A stretch of DNA of 64,000 nt from Emiliania huxleyi CCMP1516 (Eukaryota; Haptophyta; Isochrysidales; Noelaerhabdaceae), in the NCBI RefSeq assembly GCF_000372725.1, contig NW_005196021.1:92351-156350 (forward strand), in the 5' to 3' direction. This document shows positions 10,949 to 21,744 of the stretch, one piece after another. Numbering within the stretch: the stretch's first letter is position 1; every line of letters begins with the position of its first letter. The translations under genes were made by a program, and so were the position numbers. The notes beneath the pieces were generated by a model. The model saw only the letters and a program-made list of their open reading frames with translations. It ran no database searches and was not told the DNA's origin.

Positions 10949-11491
10949 CCTGCCTAGTGTCGTGCGAGGGAGTTTTGTTGTAAAATTCTTTTTTTGGTTT
11001 TGTTTCGTCGCTGGCTGGTGGTGGCTGGGCTTAGTTGTTTGCCACACCCACGCAGCTTTGGGGTCACAGCCCCCCCCCCCCCCGCGCGATTTCTTTTCCT
11101 TGTTCTTTTCGGTTCTTGTTTTTAAAACTCCGCTTCTCTGTCTCTATGTTCTTTTTTCTTTGTCTGCCGACTGCCAGTTAGGTTAGGTGTGTGTGTGTGG
11201 GGGGGGGGGCTTATGCTCTGGCGAGACGTGAGGCGCATGCGCCCAGGACGCAGGAGGGGAGGGGGCATGTGTAACGACACTGCTAGAGATGCCTTTCGGG
11301 GCCCAGAGATAAAACTTCTGTGATGCCATGCGTGACCTAGTAGTGTCCCCAGCTATGGGCGTGTCCACGTTGGAGCCAGGTGTGGTGTGGGCGCGAGAAT
11401 AGCTCCGCCGTTCATGGAGGCAACCGATGCGAGTCGACTGGTGTGTGTCGTCGTGGTTTCGTATCAAGAATACTCACTCACACACACACAC

Positions 11492-11630
11492 GTTAGGTTA
11501 GGCCGAAAGGTGAAGAACAGCCAGGCTCGGACTGGACACCAACGCGGTATGGGTGGACGCTAGACAGATGATGACGGCACGCACGAGCGACACACAGACA
11601 CAAACAGGCTCTGCCAGTGTGTGCGCACGA
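11492..11630 (-). repeat. Dispersed repeat B copy
   Basis: Reverse-complement copy of the ~140-bp sequence also found at 47164-47309 and 53721-53850. Landmarks are aggtgaagaacagccaggct, ggactggacaccaacgcgg and gatgatgacg..cacgagcg. The segment just upstream (11437-11485) recurs inverted at 27745-27800. Confidence 0.8.
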
Positions 11631-11743
11631 AGAAGAAAGGGGGCGTCAACCGCGGTCGATCACACCGCGGTCGATCAGCCTCGGCGCAGGAGCGGCAGCG
11701 ATCGAGCACACAAGGCCGGCAAGGTCAGGAGTCTACGCCGCCG

Positions 11744-14069
11744 ATGCCCAAGCGACCGCCTGCTGCGACCCCTGGCGCTCCAGGCGCCGCCAAGGTGCCG
11801 CGCTGGTCTAGTGCGAGTGTCGCATCGGCCATCGCGCTCGCGTACGCCGCCGGCCTCGGCAGCCGCGTCCTGCTCACGGCCGGCGGCGACCCGCCGCCGA
11901 GCACCGCGGATGCTTTCTCGCACACGACACACCCAGACATGGCGACCGACGGCTTCAACTGGACGCAGCTCTCGATGAGTCGCGCCAACAACTTCCCGTC
12001 CGGCACGATCAAGTACCTCGACGCCGCCACCATCAAGGAGCGCGGCGCGATGCACGCGTGGCACACGACGTTCGCTCGCTCCATCCCGGCGCTGGTGTCG
12101 GGACTCGGCGACGACGTGGCCGCCTCCTTCTCCGGGTGGCGGCGCGAGGACTACCGCCGGCACTGGGGCGAGAAGGACGTCGTCGTCGCCTTCTCTCCCG
12201 ACAAGATGTTTCAGCGAGGCGTCCTCCGGTCCGGCCTGAGGAGGCTGCAGGCGAGGAGGCTAGTCTCGCACCGCACGGGAGGCCTGAGGAGGCGCCCCCG
12301 GCCCGAGGAGGCTGCAGGCGAGGGTCGGGCCTCATGACAGCAGCGGCACGCCTGCTCACAGCTCTCTCTTGTAGGATCTCACAGCCCTGTGTCACCGGCC
12401 GTGTGTCGCGGGACGAGGCGCAGAGCCAGACCCTTCCGTGTGTTTGTGTTTGCAGGCGCCGCACCGGCAGCGAATGCGCTTCGACGCCTTCCTGGACGCG
12501 CAGGCGGAGGAGGGGGTGGGCGAGCCATCGCCAGATCTCGCCTCTTCGGACCGTCCTCGGAACCGCCCCGCAGGCCGAGTCGGAGCGGGTCATCCCGCCG
12601 CTGGAGCACGTCGCTGTCCAGCAGTCCCCGTCGCGAGACCTGTCCGACTTCGGCCTCCCTCCGCCTCCTCCTCTGGCGGGGGAGTGCGCAGCCTTCCCGG
12701 AGCCTTCCCGGAGGTTTCGCATAGGCCTCCCTCCGCTGCCTCCCTTTGTCGAGGAGCTCGTCTCGCCTACGCTGCAGGCGCGTGCGCGGCGAGTGGGTGG
12801 CGGACCCGTCCTCGACCCTTCTCGGACCCTTCTCGGAGCCCTCTCGGAGCCTTCGACAGGCCCGCAACTTGTGGGTGGCGGCCCCTCCCAAGACGTCGGT
12901 TCTGCACTACGACTGGCAAGATTCGGTGCTGCTGCAGGCGGCAGCCACCGGGCGATTCTTGAGTGATGGGTGGCGGGTGATTGATTGGTCTGAATGGCCT
13001 CTGCTGCAGGTGCCGGAGCGAGCCCTTCTGGGTGACGTAGGACCCGGTGCTTCATCAATCGTGGTTGGACTCTCCTGCAGGTTTCGGGAACCAAGCGCTT
13101 CACTCTCATCGACCCGGCCAGGCCGCTTGCCGACCCACCCGCGGCGGTGCCGCTGACCCGCCCGCCTCCCCAGTGCTCTCACTCCCTGCCCACGTCTGCT
13201 CAGGCTGCACACAGCCTACCCCGCGGTGATGCTGATGGAGAACCTTGTCAGAACGGGCGCCGGCCCCACCTCGGAGGCGGCCGTCTCGGACCCTTCTCGG
13301 AACCTTCTCGGACACCTCTCGGACCCTTCCTGCAGGCGCGGGCCAGTTCGAGCCGCGGCTGACGAGCCGAGAGGTGGACAACTTCCCCCTCGCCAACATC
13401 ACGCACCCCGACTACGACCGCCACCCGCTCCTCCGGGACGCGCACGTCATGACCGTCGAGGTTGGCCGAGACGAGCCGAGAGGAGCCGAGAGGGGTACCC
13501 CGTGATGTCCGTCGAGGGTCGCGTCTCTCCGCCCCAAACCTGCGCGCGCTCCCGCCTCGCCCCCTCCCAGCCAGCTCGCCACCACCCGGCCAGGTGCCGG
13601 CGGGCTCCGCGCTCTTCCTGCCCGCCTACTGGTTCCACCAGGACGAGAGATCGCCCGAGATGAGCCGAGAACACCCGTGATCAGCCGAGATGAGGTGCCC
13701 GCGCCTGCTGGCTGCACCAGGTGGAGAGCTTTGCCGCTCCCGGCGAGCTCAACGTCGCCGTCAACTATTGGTTCCAGGGCCACTCGCTCGCCACCCGCCT
13801 CTACCGCACGCCGCCCCAGATGCCAGACACCGACCGCCGCTCCTGCTGGATGCCGGAGTGTGCGAGATCCCGATCTGCTTTCTTAGCCCTCGTATTCCCG
13901 CGAGACCCGCAGGAGTGCGACGCGCGATGCTGCTTTCGCTTTCAGCCCGCGTCTCTTCATTTTTTTAGGAACGCTGCGCGAGAACGTCTTTGTCAACTGC
14001 ACGCTGCCCGCGGCGCCGGGACAGCTGCACCCGTGCCGAAATTCGGTCTTGCCGGAGGACGAGGGATGA
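11744..14069 (+). CDS. JmjC/cupin-8 Fe(II)/2-oxoglutarate oxygenase, predicted membrane-anchored
   Basis: Eleven exons give 406 aa: 11744-12220, 12456-12503, 12574-12652, 12725-12777, 12860-12937, 13081-13121, 13204-13256, 13336-13460, 13594-13641, 13721-13838, 13969-14069. The N-terminus carries a hydrophobic segment (SVASAIALAYAAGLGSRVLL) that suggests a signal anchor. The cupin-8 core follows: W-R-x-x-Y segment, LWVAAP, the HxD iron motif in SVLHYDWQD, 2OG-binding KRFTLIDP, PAGSALFLPAYWFHQVES with the distal iron histidine, and the closing NVAVNYWFQG. The family hydroxylates protein side chains; the substrate is not predictable. Seven introns start with GC, two with GT, and intron 9 (13642-13720) appears to start with GA. 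Several contain ~10-nt tcggaccctt-type tandem units. Confidence 0.8.
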
Positions 14070-14280
14070 GAGGGACTTCCGGCGAGGCAGGCTGCCCGCC
14101 AGTCTCATCTCCCCGTCTCTCTAGATCTAATCACTTACGATTTGTTTTTTGCGATTCCCGTGCAGTAAAAAAAGAAAGAAAACACGGGCAAGGGTTCTTT
14201 TCTGCCAGAGTTTGGTTGTAAAATTCGGTGAAAATTCTTCTTTCTGATCGGGCGAGCCGCTCCGGTAGGCGCTCGCCGGG

Positions 14281-14571
14281 ATGGGCTGCTTGTTTAGCAA
14301 GGGCGCGGAGGCGGCGCCGACGAAGGCGAGCCGTGCCTTTACCCCCGTGGAGTCGCTTGGCTCGTCTCCACAGAGCGACGCGGGCAGCGGCAGTGGCGCG
14401 GCCGAGAACGACCTGGCTCTCCAGATGCACGAGCTGATTGTGCGGCTGGAGAGCCTCGCGGGCGCTCCATATTCTGCGGAGCCGCCCACTGCGGGCGGAC
14501 CGCCCGCGCCCGAGGACGTGCAGCGCTTTGCCTCGCTGCTTGAGCGGCTGGAAGCAGCTGCACCTGCCTAA
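14281..14571 (+). CDS. Small protein with N-terminal MGC acylation signal
   Basis: A 96-aa single-exon frame. The N-terminus MGCLFSKG fits an N-myristoylation signal (Gly2, Ser6) with an adjacent palmitoylatable Cys3, the arrangement of dually acylated plasma-membrane proteins. The middle is Ser/Gly-rich and probably disordered. The C-terminal half has two short amphipathic helices (LALQMHELIVRLESLAG and VQRFASLLERLEAA). No family was recognised. It may be a membrane-tethered adaptor. The frame starts shortly after the JmjC gene on the same strand, with about 210 bases between. Confidence 0.5.
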   Translation: MGCLFSKGAEAAPTKASRAFTPVESLGSSPQSDAGSGSGAAENDLALQMHELIVRLESLAGAPYSAEPPTAGGPPAPEDVQRFASLLERLEAAAPA

Positions 14572-14725
14572 CCAGTGCTACTCGCGCGTCGCGGCTGGAC
14601 TTCGTATAACCTCACAGTCCTCGGGACCTACTTAGGATCTAGCTCGCACTTTATTTATGTGTCTGCAAAGCAATGACGAGAACACTGTCCGGACGAGCTG
14701 AGCGCGCCACCACCACAACACCGTG

Positions 14726-16338
14726 TCAGCATTTCCCGCTGGACCACACCGTCTGGATCAGGCTGAGCGCGTGGCTCGCGATCTTGGCGTGCGTGGCGTG
14801 GCTCGGGTGGTGCGCATCGTGCCAAAAGGACAGTGCGCGACTGGCGCAGCCCGAGGGGTGCGGGGCGGCGGCGCCGCCGCTCCCCTGCGCCTCGGCTCCC
14901 TGCTCCCCGCCACTCCTCCAGAGCGCCGCGTTCTTCCGCATCCGCTGCGCGACGAGCCGCGGCACCCAGAGGAGCCCGCACGCGTCTGCGCCCTCCGCGG
15001 CGGAGAGGTCGTCCAGTAGCGCCGCCTCGTCGAGCACCAGAAGCCGCACCTGCGCCGCCATGAAGAGACAGCAGAGTCAGGTGCGGGCACGCGGGTCTGC
15101 GCAGTGTTTCAGAGGTAGCCCACGGGCTGCGAGTGCAGCGCCTACGGCTCAACACGTCTCCTCTCGAGTGCTGGTTCGAGTACACGGGTCAGTCTTCCGG
15201 CCATCTACGCTGCCGCACGGCGGGGGCCTCGGCGGCGAAGCCGGCGAGCGCCTGGTCGGAGTCGTGGGTGTGTCCAGTTTAGAGGAGGCGCCTCCTCGAG
15301 CCTTCCTTTTTTACTCCCTCGGATCTCGGCTCCTCTCCGCCGATCTCGGCTGATCTCGCCTCGTCGAGGGCGGCGCCGAAGAGGCGGAAGCAGGAGCGGA
15401 GGGTGGCGGTGACGTGTGCCGTCGGCGCGAGCCCGAAAGTCAGCAGGGTGACCAACGCGCGGGCGAGCGGGATGCAGGGGCTCAGCGGCAGCCGCTGCGG
15501 CGGGAGGAGGCTGGGAGGCGGTTCAGAGAGGGGGCGGGCGGAGCGACGGCGGTGCTGCCCGGGCAAGCCGCACACCGAGACGAGGACGAGACGGTACCCG
15601 CGCGACTCGGCCGCGCGGAGCAGGCGGCGCAGCTCCTGCGCGGAGCGGCGGGAGACGAGCCCGATGAAGGAGAGGTGCGCCTGCGCACGAGACCCGAGCA
15701 GTCGAGCTCTCTCCACCGAGTCACGGAGAGGCGAGGCCGGGAGGAGGAAGGAGAGGCGAGGCCGGGAGGAGGAGGGAGAGGCGCGCCGGCCGCGCGGGCG
15801 GCGACCACAGGCCTATGCACATGTCACGGACGCGTCGTGGACGCGTCGTGGACGTTCCGCGCCTCGACGGCGGCCGCAGGCCGGCGCTCGCGCCGCTGAG
15901 TGCGAGCACGTCGAGCCAGAGGAGGAGGGTGAGCGGCGGGAGGAGGAGCGCGAGCAGGAGGTCGTTCCCGCCGGTGTGGACCACGAGCAGCCGCTCGCCG
16001 ACCGGGAACTGCTCCGTGGGCAGCCGCCGGTCCGCTCGCGCGAGCTGCTCCAGCGCCGCGGGAGTCCGCGAGCCTCCACGTGCGGTGTTCACCAGCGTGG
16101 CGGGCAGCGCGCGCGCCAGCTGCGACGGCCACGTCTCAAACCCCATGTCGACGTCGTCGGCGTACGAGTCGCCGATCACGACCAGCGCACGGCTGCCTCC
16201 GGCCTCGCAGGGCCGCCAGGTGAGGTGGTTCTTTGCGGATGGGAAGAGCCTGTGCTTCCGGTAGTCCACATGCGCGCCCGCCTCGTCGACGAGCCACGGG
16301 AGGCGTGCTGGCGGTGAGGTGGACGCGTACTCGAGCAT
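14726..16338 (-). CDS. SGNH/GDSL-type hydrolase
   Basis: Four exons on the minus strand give 374 aa: 16338-15892, 15680-15360, 15251-15219, 15049-14726. Block I is VVIGDSYADD with the catalytic Ser, block III is HTGGNDL with the oxyanion Asn, and block V is FWHDAHHPSHATH with the Asp-x-x-His pair, so the triad is complete. A hydrophobic run (LLLALLLPPLTLLLWLDVLAL) follows block III, as in membrane-associated members. The family cleaves esters of lipids or glycans; the substrate is unknown. A Pro/Arg-rich stretch in exon 2 could be a further in-frame intron. Two introns start with GC. Intron 3 starts GTGCGGC, the same seven bases that begin exon 4. Confidence 0.75.
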
Positions 16339-16384
16339 TGGGTGCTGTCTGGCCCGCGGCTATCGGTCGGAGAGGTGTTTCGCG

Positions 16385-16510
16385 CAAGCTGCTGCTTCGC
16401 GCCAGAAAGAAGAAAATAGTGACGGCACCACACTCCTCTCCTTAAAATCCCAAAAGGTGGCGGCGTGCCGTCCTCCCATCCCTCCCTTGGGTTGTGGGTT
16501 TTATTTCTTT
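16385..16510 (-). repeat. Dispersed repeat A copy (inverted)
   Basis: Reverse complement of the agggagggatgggagg/acggcacgccgcc/ggattttaaggagaggag block described at 10845, between the SGNH and beta-lactamase genes. Confidence 0.8.
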
Positions 16511-16690
16511 TTTTATCTTTGGGTTCGCGATTTTCTTTCTTTTTTTAGCGCTCCCAAATCCTGCTCGTGCAGGTGGGGACCCTGTTGTGTCCTCCTCCCC
16601 TCCCTCGTGTTGTTCCTGTTTTCTGTCTCAGCGCAAATACCAAATTAGTGGGCGGACCTCTCAGGAGGCGCGTGGCAGGCAATTGGTGGC

Positions 16691-18284
16691 TCACCCCCCT
16701 TGAAGCCCCATCCCCGGGTGCCTCTCGAGCCACTTCTCGGTGACGCTCCCCGGCTGGAGGCACGAGCGCGTCCACCCGCTCGGTGCCGCGCTGATCGTGT
16801 CGGGAAGGCCCTCGGCGGCGCGCAGCTTGACGACGCACTCGTACATGCGCGCGCGGAGCGCGTACTCTCGCGGGTCGTCCACAATGAAGAAGCCCATCCG
16901 ATTCTCGACGTACGCGAATGCCAACCCGGAGGACGGGTCCACAAACGCGTTGTTGCCGCCCGCCCCGGGCGTCCCAAAGGCGCGCTCGTCCGATCCGAAC
17001 GGCGAAAAATCGTTCGGCTTGAGGTAGCCCATGGACATCGCCGTGTCCGTCTGCAGCACCTGCAGCCCATGCGCAAAGGCAGATCGTTGTTTCTCTTTGC
17101 GCGCCCCTCCCCCCCCACCCCTCTTTCTCTCTCGATTTGAGCGGAGGACGCACCTCGTCGTGCCACCCCCCCTTCGTGGCCTTCACCGCCGGCGCCTGCA
17201 ACGCCTCTAGCGTTGCCGCTCGCAAGCCAAGCACGTTGCTCGACCCCGCGACGGACCCACGGGCCACCATCTCGTTCCGGCTGATCGCCCGCTCCACCGC
17301 GCTGTAGCAGCTCGCCAGAGCGCGTGCTGTTGCGTGCCCGTTCGCCGCGGGCATCTCGAGCGCCCTCATCCGCCGCGAGTTGTAGTTCTCGAGGTTGCCC
17401 AGCTCCTTTGGATTCAAAAAGGAGCGTGCCGTGTACGACTTCGGGTGGAAGAGGAGCCGCTCCACAAACTTGCGAGGCATCGAGTCGAGGTGGAGCAATG
17501 TCTGGAATAGCGAGAAGACCTCGAGCGTCGCGAGGCGGTCGTCTGGGACAGTGGAGGGGAGGCCAACGTAGAGCTCGTTGGCGCAGCCCAGGGGGGCGCA
17601 GATCTCGTCCGCGATGAATCTGCCGATGCTGCGCCGGGACGGGTCCGTGTAGTGCACTAGCGCACTCTCGTACCAGCCCAGGGTCTGCGCCATGTACCCG
17701 TGGTGCTCGCCCGGCTCGGCCCACTCCATCCGCTGCCGCGCAATGCACCGGTACGTGCGGACGACGTCCTCCAGCATCTCAACGGTGATTGGCTCGTCGA
17801 TGGCCGCCAGTCCGACCATGTGGGAGATGAGCTGGCGCACGGTGACCTTCTCCTTGCCATTGGCCGAAAAGTCCTCCCAGTAGCGGCTCACGGGCGCGTC
17901 CAGCTCGAGCAGGCCCCGCGAGTGCTGCAGGGCGGTGGCGAGGCTCGCGATTCCCTTGGTGGTTGAGAAGACGTTGACGAGCGTGTCTCTCTCCCACGGC
18001 GCCTGCGAGCGGCGATCGCGGTAGCCGCCCCAGAGGTCGACCACTTTCTTGCCGCGATAAAAGATGCAGACCGCGGCCCCGACCTCCCCTCGCCTGCGAA
18101 AGTTCTCTATAAACTCGTCTCGCACCGCCTCGAAGCCGGGACTGACGTCGCCGTGAATGAGGGTGCTCACCCAGTCCGGCTTTGACGTGACCTCGAGCGC
18201 TCTGTCTGCTCGCCTCCGGAGCCACCACCACACGAGCCCAGCGGCAGTCGCGGCGGCGAGGAGGGGGCGGGCGGTTGAGGGCAT
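16691..18284 (-). CDS. Serine beta-lactamase-like protein (class C/LACTB-type), N-terminal anchor
   Basis: Two exons, 18284-17154 and 17059-16691, give 499 aa. The N-terminus has a hydrophobic stretch (LLAAATAAGLVWWWL) followed by Arg residues, suggesting a signal anchor. The catalytic S-x-x-K motif is FSTTKG (Ser107, Lys110), preceded by the usual strand AAVCIFYRGKKVVDLWGG. A GEHHGYMAQTLGW segment stands where the Tyr motif lies, and FGTPGAGGNNAFVDP resembles the [HK]xG strand. Eukaryotic relatives act as serine peptidases or esterases rather than antibiotic resistance enzymes. The intron starts GTGCG and exon 2 starts GTGCT. The frame reads back beyond 18284, but no family similarity precedes this ATG. 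Confidence 0.85.
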
Positions 18285-18794
18285 GGCGAAAGGCGAGGGA
18301 TCAGAGAAGGCCGTCTGGGTCCGTCGGGCCCTGGGTGTGAGGTTTGGGGTTTGGCCGACTGCACTCCAAGTGCTCCAAGTGCTCCGTCGCCGCAGCGAGG
18401 GAGGGCGGACGGACGAGTATGAGCGAGTGACAAGAATTTTACAAGGAGCCAGTCCCGTGCCCAGTGTTGTGCGAGTGACAAGAAATTTCTTCGCTCCAAG
18501 TGCTTTGGCGTATGTGATCTGTGTGTGAGGGTCCGCCCGCAGGCGCATTTTGTATACCGAGGCGGTGTTTGGGGCGAGACCGGCGGGTATTTCTCGCACA
18601 GCGACTCTGTCTCTCGGGGTCCATCCATCGCGCAAGCACACACGAACAAAAATCCCCTTCCTTCGTGAGAAATTTCAAAAACCCTAAGGAAGCGAAGGCG
18701 AACACACAGCACCCGCTCCCCATCTACATGTACATGTATACCCCACCCCACCGGCAGGTCGCGACTGTGAACGACGGCTCTGCGACAGCAACGA
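18285..18794. other. Divergent intergenic region
   Basis: Separates the beta-lactamase-like gene (-) from the coiled-coil gene (+), so it should hold both promoters. It contains partial repeat C (18337-18390) and a gccagtcccgtgcc-cagtgtt block that also occurs near 20810, 40525 and 61655. A gtacatgtacatgtat run lies at 18727-18740. Confidence 0.5.
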
Positions 18795-19741
18795 ATGCGG
18801 ATTCTGGACGACTTTGACGATGCCCGCGCCACCGGCGCCGGCCACACACGCTGTCCCGACCAGGCGCCCGGGCCTCTCGCCGACGGCGGAGCAGCGGCTG
18901 CCGGTGTGCGCAGCCTCGTGGAGCGGCTGACGTCGGAGCTCAACAGCGCGCGGGAGGAGCGGGAGAAGGCGGAGAAGCGTGCTCGTTCCGCGCACTCGCT
19001 GGTCATGCAGATGAAGGCAGATCACAAGACGCAAGAGCTGAGCTGGAAGCGGCGCAAACAGACGTGGGACACGGAGCGCAAATCGCACAAGAGGCGCGCG
19101 GTTGAGAGGGCTTGCGCGCCTTGCCTGCCGCATTTGATCAAATATAGTGCCGACCCACTGATCCTGCGCTCGCCGCAGTAGTAGTAGTAGGCAAGCTTAA
19201 TTCCAAGATCTGGCCCCTATCCTGCGCGCGCCGCAGGATCGCCGAGAAGTACGAGCGACTGCTGAACGCGGTCAAGACGGAGATTGCGCACCGGCGGGAG
19301 CAGCGCGCAATGGCGCCACCGCCCCCGCCGCCTCCACTGCCCGAGGCTGGTGCGGCGTCGGCGCAGGATGCCGAGGAGTCCGTCGAGTTCTCCCTCCCAA
19401 AGCTGCCCGCAAAGGTGGCAGCCGCGCCCGCCGCGCCCAATCCGAAGCCACCGCGGCGATCTCGACGCGGGCCGCCAGAAGCGAGCGCCTCGCTGCTGCC
19501 CGCCGCAGCCGACCGGGCCGCCCGGCGTCATTCGCCACGGGTCGGTGGGCTCGCGGTGAGCGAGGTGGTGCGCGGCCACGCGCGCACAAAGCTCCCTGCC
19601 CGGCCATCGGATGAGACGAAGGCTTTCTTCCAAGCCGTCGGACTTGAGGCCTCCGGCCACGACGCTTGCCGCGAACGACGACGCTTTGAGCGGGTGGAGA
19701 CGCCGAGGGGTTTCTGGTCGATGGAGCAGTCAAACTTCTGA
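18795..19741 (+). CDS. Coiled-coil protein
   Basis: Two exons, 18795-19093 and 19237-19741, give 267 aa. The N-terminal half is a long charged coiled coil (LVERLTSELNSAREEREKAE through KRRKQTWDTER and, across the splice, IAEKYERLLNAVKTEIAHRR). It is followed by a poly-Pro stretch, a basic linker and a conserved-looking C-terminus (ETKAFFQAVGLE ... RRFERVETPRGFW). The first part recalls coiled coils of the ADIP/SSX2IP kind and the last box faintly recalls Sae2/CtIP C-termini; neither is firm. The intron starts with GC (AAGAG|GC) and ends in a CCGCAG acceptor, and its sequence carries tagtag runs and two cctgcgc-gcgccgcag copies. Confidence 0.6.
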
Positions 19742-20579
19742 AGCCCAGTCTCCGTCGCCAGGACGGCGGCGAGCGCACAGCGAGATACGCGCGGCACACG
19801 CGACGGAGCGCAGAGAGCTCGGACATGTCGTCCTGCCGTTGGCGTTATCATGCACTTTGAGCGGCGTCCAGTTGCACCGCTGTATATTCGGCTCCGGCTC
19901 ACCAGCCACACGGTGCCGAAGGGGCCGATCGAAATGAGCATTGGAGTCTGTTCACTGTTTGTTTGCGCAAAATGAGGAATGCAAGAGGTCCGGGTCGTCT
20001 GCGATGCTCGCGTTGCGGTACTTTGCGTTCAGCGCCTGGCCAGCGCGTTTCGAACTGAGGCCGTGTTGGGAGTGTGAACGCCCTACTCATGAATAGAGCG
20101 GAAGGCAACGGGCAGGTGGTTTGTCGTTTGAGTGGAGACTGACTGAACACACACAGACTACATGATATTAGGTCTCGGGGCGGGGTTGCTCGGGTCGGGG
20201 TGGGATGGGGTGGGGTGGGGATGTTGGGTTGGAGTGGGGTTTGCGCCGGAGTGGGAGACAGTCGTACGTCGGGTACGACTGCTTGTGCTTCTGTGGGGGC
20301 GACGGCTTTGATTCTGTGAGGGGAAGCTGTCGCCCGCGCCTTGTCGTGTACAAATCAAATTCCGCCGTGATTTCCTTCTGCCCGTGTTCTCCCGCCTTCT
20401 GTGGGTAGTCTCCCCCCATTCCCAGGGCCTCCAGGGCTCACACCTCAACCTCTCGTAGACACAGCGCGAAGCACCATAGTCCATACGATGTATATTTCTT
20501 CTGAGAACAACCAACCAACAAGGTCTGTGAATGGTTTAGAAAATTCTTTTTCCTTCTGCCTCTATTGCTGCACGCCGTC
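19742..20579. other. Intergenic; no supported gene
   Basis: Contains a ggggtggggt-type G-rich tract at 20175-20240. Open frames are low-complexity or shadows. Confidence 0.4.
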
Positions 20580-20813
20580 ATGCTCGTCCTCGCTCTTCTC
20601 ACGACGCCCTCGCACGCCGCCTCTCGCCCCCGTCCGCGGCGCGACGAGGTACTCATCGACACGCGCAACCGCACCGACTTCAGCATCAAGCTCGAGACCG
20701 ACGCGCCGTGGGAGAAGAGAGGAAGGGGGGGAGAGAACGGCCGACACGTTGTATTTTCTTTTGCGCCAACTTCAGTCGATTCGAATTCTTTTGCCGTGGT
20801 GTACCTGTGTTAG
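20580..20813 (+). CDS. Possible signal-peptide exon of a secreted protein
   Basis: An ATG at 20580 opens a 77-codon frame with a good signal peptide (MLVLALLTTPSHAAS) and then a basic segment and NRTDFSIKLET with a potential N-glycosylation site. The bases around the ATG (cacgccgtcatgct) closely resemble those at 25733 (cacgcggtcatgct), where another signal peptide precedes a Cys-rich protein. The frame becomes Gly-rich after codon 43, so the real exon may end near 20715. No downstream exon was recognised. Confidence 0.3.
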   Translation: MLVLALLTTPSHAASRPRPRRDEVLIDTRNRTDFSIKLETDAPWEKRGRGGENGRHVVFSFAPTSVDSNSFAVVYLC

Positions 20814-20867
20814 TGCCAGTGCGCGCCAGTCATCTGCCTAGTAAAGAAAGACAATGAACACACGTAA

Positions 20868-21415
20868 AAAAGAAAGAAAGCAAGTGCTCCAAGAAAACAG
20901 ACAACCCAAGGTGCAAGGAGGGATGAAGGGAGGACGGCACACCGCCACCACACAGGGATTTTAAGGAGAGGAGTGTGGTGCTAGCCGTCGCCCACCCTTG
21001 GAGCTTGGTTGGGCGTGTGCCCTCTTTCTATCTCTCTTCTCAAGTCCCCTCGCCGATTCTCGCTGCAACCTTCATGCCACCTCGCGCGTCCCACTCTCGT
21101 CGTTCTCTCTCCTGTCGCTTCAACCTCTGTCTCGTCGCTCTCTCCTCTGCCTCGCTCGTTCACGTTCTGCGACGCCGCCGCCGCCTGCCGTGCTGCCGAT
21201 CCTCGCACTTGGAAGCACTTGCTTGGAGTGCAGTCATTAGCCGCACGCCCAGGACTGGGGAGCTACGAAGCGCACCCAGTTGGCCAGACGATTGGGATCG
21301 GGTTACGGGCTAGAGAGCCCTAGCCCTGGGGGGTGAAAAAGAAAGAAAACGGACCACCCAAGGGAGGGATGGATGGGTGGGAGGACGGCACGCCACCACA
21401 CAGGGATTTTAAGCC
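20868..21415 (+). repeat. Two repeat A copies flanking an inverted repeat C copy
   Basis: Repeat A occurs at 20868-20998 and 21338-21415. Between them, 21195-21330 is an inverted repeat C copy (cttggagtgcagtcattagc ... gattgggatcgggttacggg, then ctagagagccctag). This nested cluster fills most of the space before the fibrillarin gene. Confidence 0.75.
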
Positions 21416-21744
21416 CTGGGGGGTGCGCGGTCGCAGGCAGCTCGATGTTTGGATGGAAGGCCGTCATGCTGCCGGAGCTCCTGTGCCCTGCCGTCCGTGC
21501 AGATTCCTCGCAAGCCTATAGCGCGCGGGCCGCAGGCAGCTCTGTCGTGTACTCTACCACCCGGCTACGCATACGGCTTTATCATCATAGATCAACAGAA
21601 GTCCTCAGGTCTCACAAGCAAGAGTCAAGTCCGTGGCTCAGCATCATCTCGTAGACACTCTACAGATTCTAGACTAAAAAAACAACGAAGGCGCTCTCAA
21701 AAAAAAGAAGAAAACGAGCCGGCGACGACGAGGCGAGGCACTCG

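Noticed and set aside
16545-18641. One 698-codon minus-strand frame spanning the whole beta-lactamase locus.
   Set aside because: The beta-lactamase similarity ends at the GT donor (17153) and resumes in another frame after 17060; the remaining read-through is a GC-driven shadow.
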